64,000 nucleotides of DNA from NCBI GenBank assembly GCA_948099385.1, contig CANUEZ040000129.1:8376501-8440500 (forward strand). Reading direction: 5' to 3'. Origin of the DNA: Fasciola hepatica (lineage: Eukaryota; Platyhelminthes; Trematoda; Plagiorchiida; Fasciolidae). The notes below the pieces were generated by a model that was not told where the DNA came from, ran no database searches, and saw only the letters and a list, made by a program, of their open reading frames with translations. Below are positions 62,652 through 64,000 of the stretch, in pieces. The position numbers were made by a program, and so were the translations under genes. How positions within the stretch are numbered: position 1 is the stretch's first letter; every line of letters begins with the position of its first letter.

Positions 62652-64000
62652 ACTCAGAACACCATTTATTCAACTTAGACTGTTGACGGGCAAACCGGTG
62701 ACGGGCGAGAGTGTAACATCCTGTTGTGTTGAACTGAACCAGACGGGTTAGCTTTGTGGCTAATGTGTTCCTGATTCATCATGAAGCCGATTTGGACTCC
62801 TGGTGGAGACTCGGTGAATAGAAATCATGGATCCTAACAGGTTGATTGGAACAGAGTTGCACGTCATTGACAATGCGGGGGGAATCATTTGATGAACAAA
62901 TTGAACATCCTACCAGGGTAACCGATTAAACGCCCTCATTATTGAATTCGCACAGACGAGCCAAAGGGCAACCATGGCGCGGTTAAGGGTTTTGATTTGC
63001 AGAACTGAGAAGATTTTTAACAGTTATGGCAACAGATGTTGCTAAATTGGCTGTACGTTACCTTTGTTGAACATGATTCAGACATTTTACGGTAATTTCG
63101 ATCTTTTCTTTACCTCGTTTTCTGTTGTAAGTTGGTTCCTGTAAAACTGTGTTGAAATTTGAAATAAGCCTTTGGGCTTACTGACTTATAGGATCCCTGT
63201 CAGGTGAGCGTAAACTATGAAGGTTTGTACCTTACTTATCACGGATTAAAACTGAAAAGTTATTGCCGGCAAGGAGTAAACCTTTTTAAGTCCGTGTTAT
63301 GAAGACTATCATCATTGCTCGGGGCCTTACTTTATTCGTTTTCGACATGATTTCCGATACAGATGCCCTATCTACCCAATTCGCCGAAATGGTTGTGATA
63401 AGCTTATTGATCTTTTCCAGTGTATTCTAAGCCTCTTCTTCTGTTATCTGTCAGCACCTAACATAACCGAGTTGGAGAGAGCTGCGTTCGTATCTATCGA
63501 TTCGACTAACCTAGTCGATGGAAGTGAACTTTCTGATCTGAGGTGATTCTACTGAAAACACAATGACAACCGGAAGTCAACTTTGTACCAGTGTGCCAGC
63601 CTTGAACTGACCTTGCAAAACAATAGCAATCCGATTGACTGTCTCAGGATCCGGTGCTTCCAGTGATGCCGAGTACCTTGAGGTTCATGACAGGTAACCA
63701 CAACAGATTGATCCTCATGCATTTGCAAACGCAGATGGTTGTATCCGGTAAGGGTATTTCGGAGTGGACAGCTTGTGCTCACCGAATGCGATGCGAAAAG
63801 CCTTGGAGTACGAGTCCGATCAAATGGTATCAGAGCTTCGATTCGAAGGACAACGCAATCCGGCAAGGGAACACGAACAAACTCGACACGGGAACCACGC
63901 AACTGATTGTGCACAAGATCCGGTTGACTGAGATGTAGCAGGGAGCAGCTCCTAAATGGGGGTGTGGTCAGATCGTGTCCTCTGGGTTCGATGGTGACAT
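62652..64000. other. No recognised gene; isolated primer-site-like motif
   Basis: Overlapping frames near 63549-63938 on both strands are unrecognised. The 12-mer TGGTATCAGAGC at 63825-63836 is reported separately. Confidence 0.3.
63825..63836 (+). promoter_or_regulatory. Copia-type primer-binding-site-like 12-mer
   Basis: TGGTATCAGAGC equals the initiator-tRNA-Met-complementary primer site widely seen in Copia elements, mainly in plants. It follows CGATCAAA, so a CA-ending LTR boundary two bases upstream is conceivable. The window ends 164 bp later without legible gag, so this may be chance. Confidence 0.25.

Noticed and set aside
1..64000. CRISPR array, prophage, operon or bacterial defence system
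   Set aside because: No regularly spaced direct repeats, ribosome-binding-site-led gene runs or bacterial gene content; the content is eukaryotic transposons.

Overview
This is eukaryotic, repeat-dense DNA. I find no bacterial, phage or CRISPR architecture, no operons and no rRNA. Almost everything recognisable is a decayed transposable element: BEL/Pao and Gypsy LTR retrotransposons, RTE-like and CR1/Jockey-like non-LTR elements, a Penelope-like element, a MULE transposase and a CACTA-like transposase. This mixture, and the style of the RTE-like and CR1-like proteins, fits a flatworm (platyhelminth) genome, possibly a diphyllobothriid-type tapeworm or a fluke. That assignment is an inference, not a measurement.

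Layout. 1-5.1 kb: a BEL integrase fragment split by an RTE-like element. 6.6-10.2 kb: three copies of an unclassified dispersed repeat. 8.4-11.6 kb: CR1-like endonuclease and reverse transcriptase (RT) pieces, with a tRNA-like SINE head at 11.04 kb. 11.7 kb: a solo Gypsy LTR. 12.45 kb: a (TA)n tract. 13.1 kb: a possible host exon with a CW/PHD-like zinc motif (minus). 13.9-14.95 kb: MULE transposase remains (minus). 15.5-17.2 kb: a GC-rich inverted-repeat pair. 17.9-21.3 kb: minus-strand Gypsy pieces with an LTR lying between protease and RT. 21.4-26.2 kb: a decayed plus-strand Gypsy with both LTRs. 26.56-33.02 kb: a full-length minus-strand BEL element. 34.5-36.7 kb: a third Gypsy. About 38-41.4 kb: a nearly complete RTE-like element. 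41.6-42.7 kb: a CR1-like 3' end abutting a BEL LTR/gag remnant (to 44.2 kb). 46.4-47.3 kb: a CACTA-like transposase (minus). 49-50 kb: a Penelope-like RT. 52.6-53.2 kb: a Gypsy integrase (minus). 55.6-57.3 kb: a fourth Gypsy. 58.6-60.0 kb: a third RTE-like copy (minus).

Possible host exons are few: 13.1 kb, 48.5 kb (19-residue repeats, followed by AATAAA), 55.1 kb (weakly RIIa-like) and 60.45/60.9 kb (terminal exon with AATAAA directly after the stop). All are on the minus strand and none can be assigned to a known gene.

No exciting undescribed system is evident. The most informative object is the BEL element at 26.56-33.02 kb. It has a matching 5-bp target-site duplication and a 415-bp LTR core that is identical in both LTRs, so it looks young. 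Its polyprotein nevertheless carries six stops, a frameshift and an altered RT active site. Across the window, six of eight legible RT YxDD boxes have lost a catalytic aspartate.
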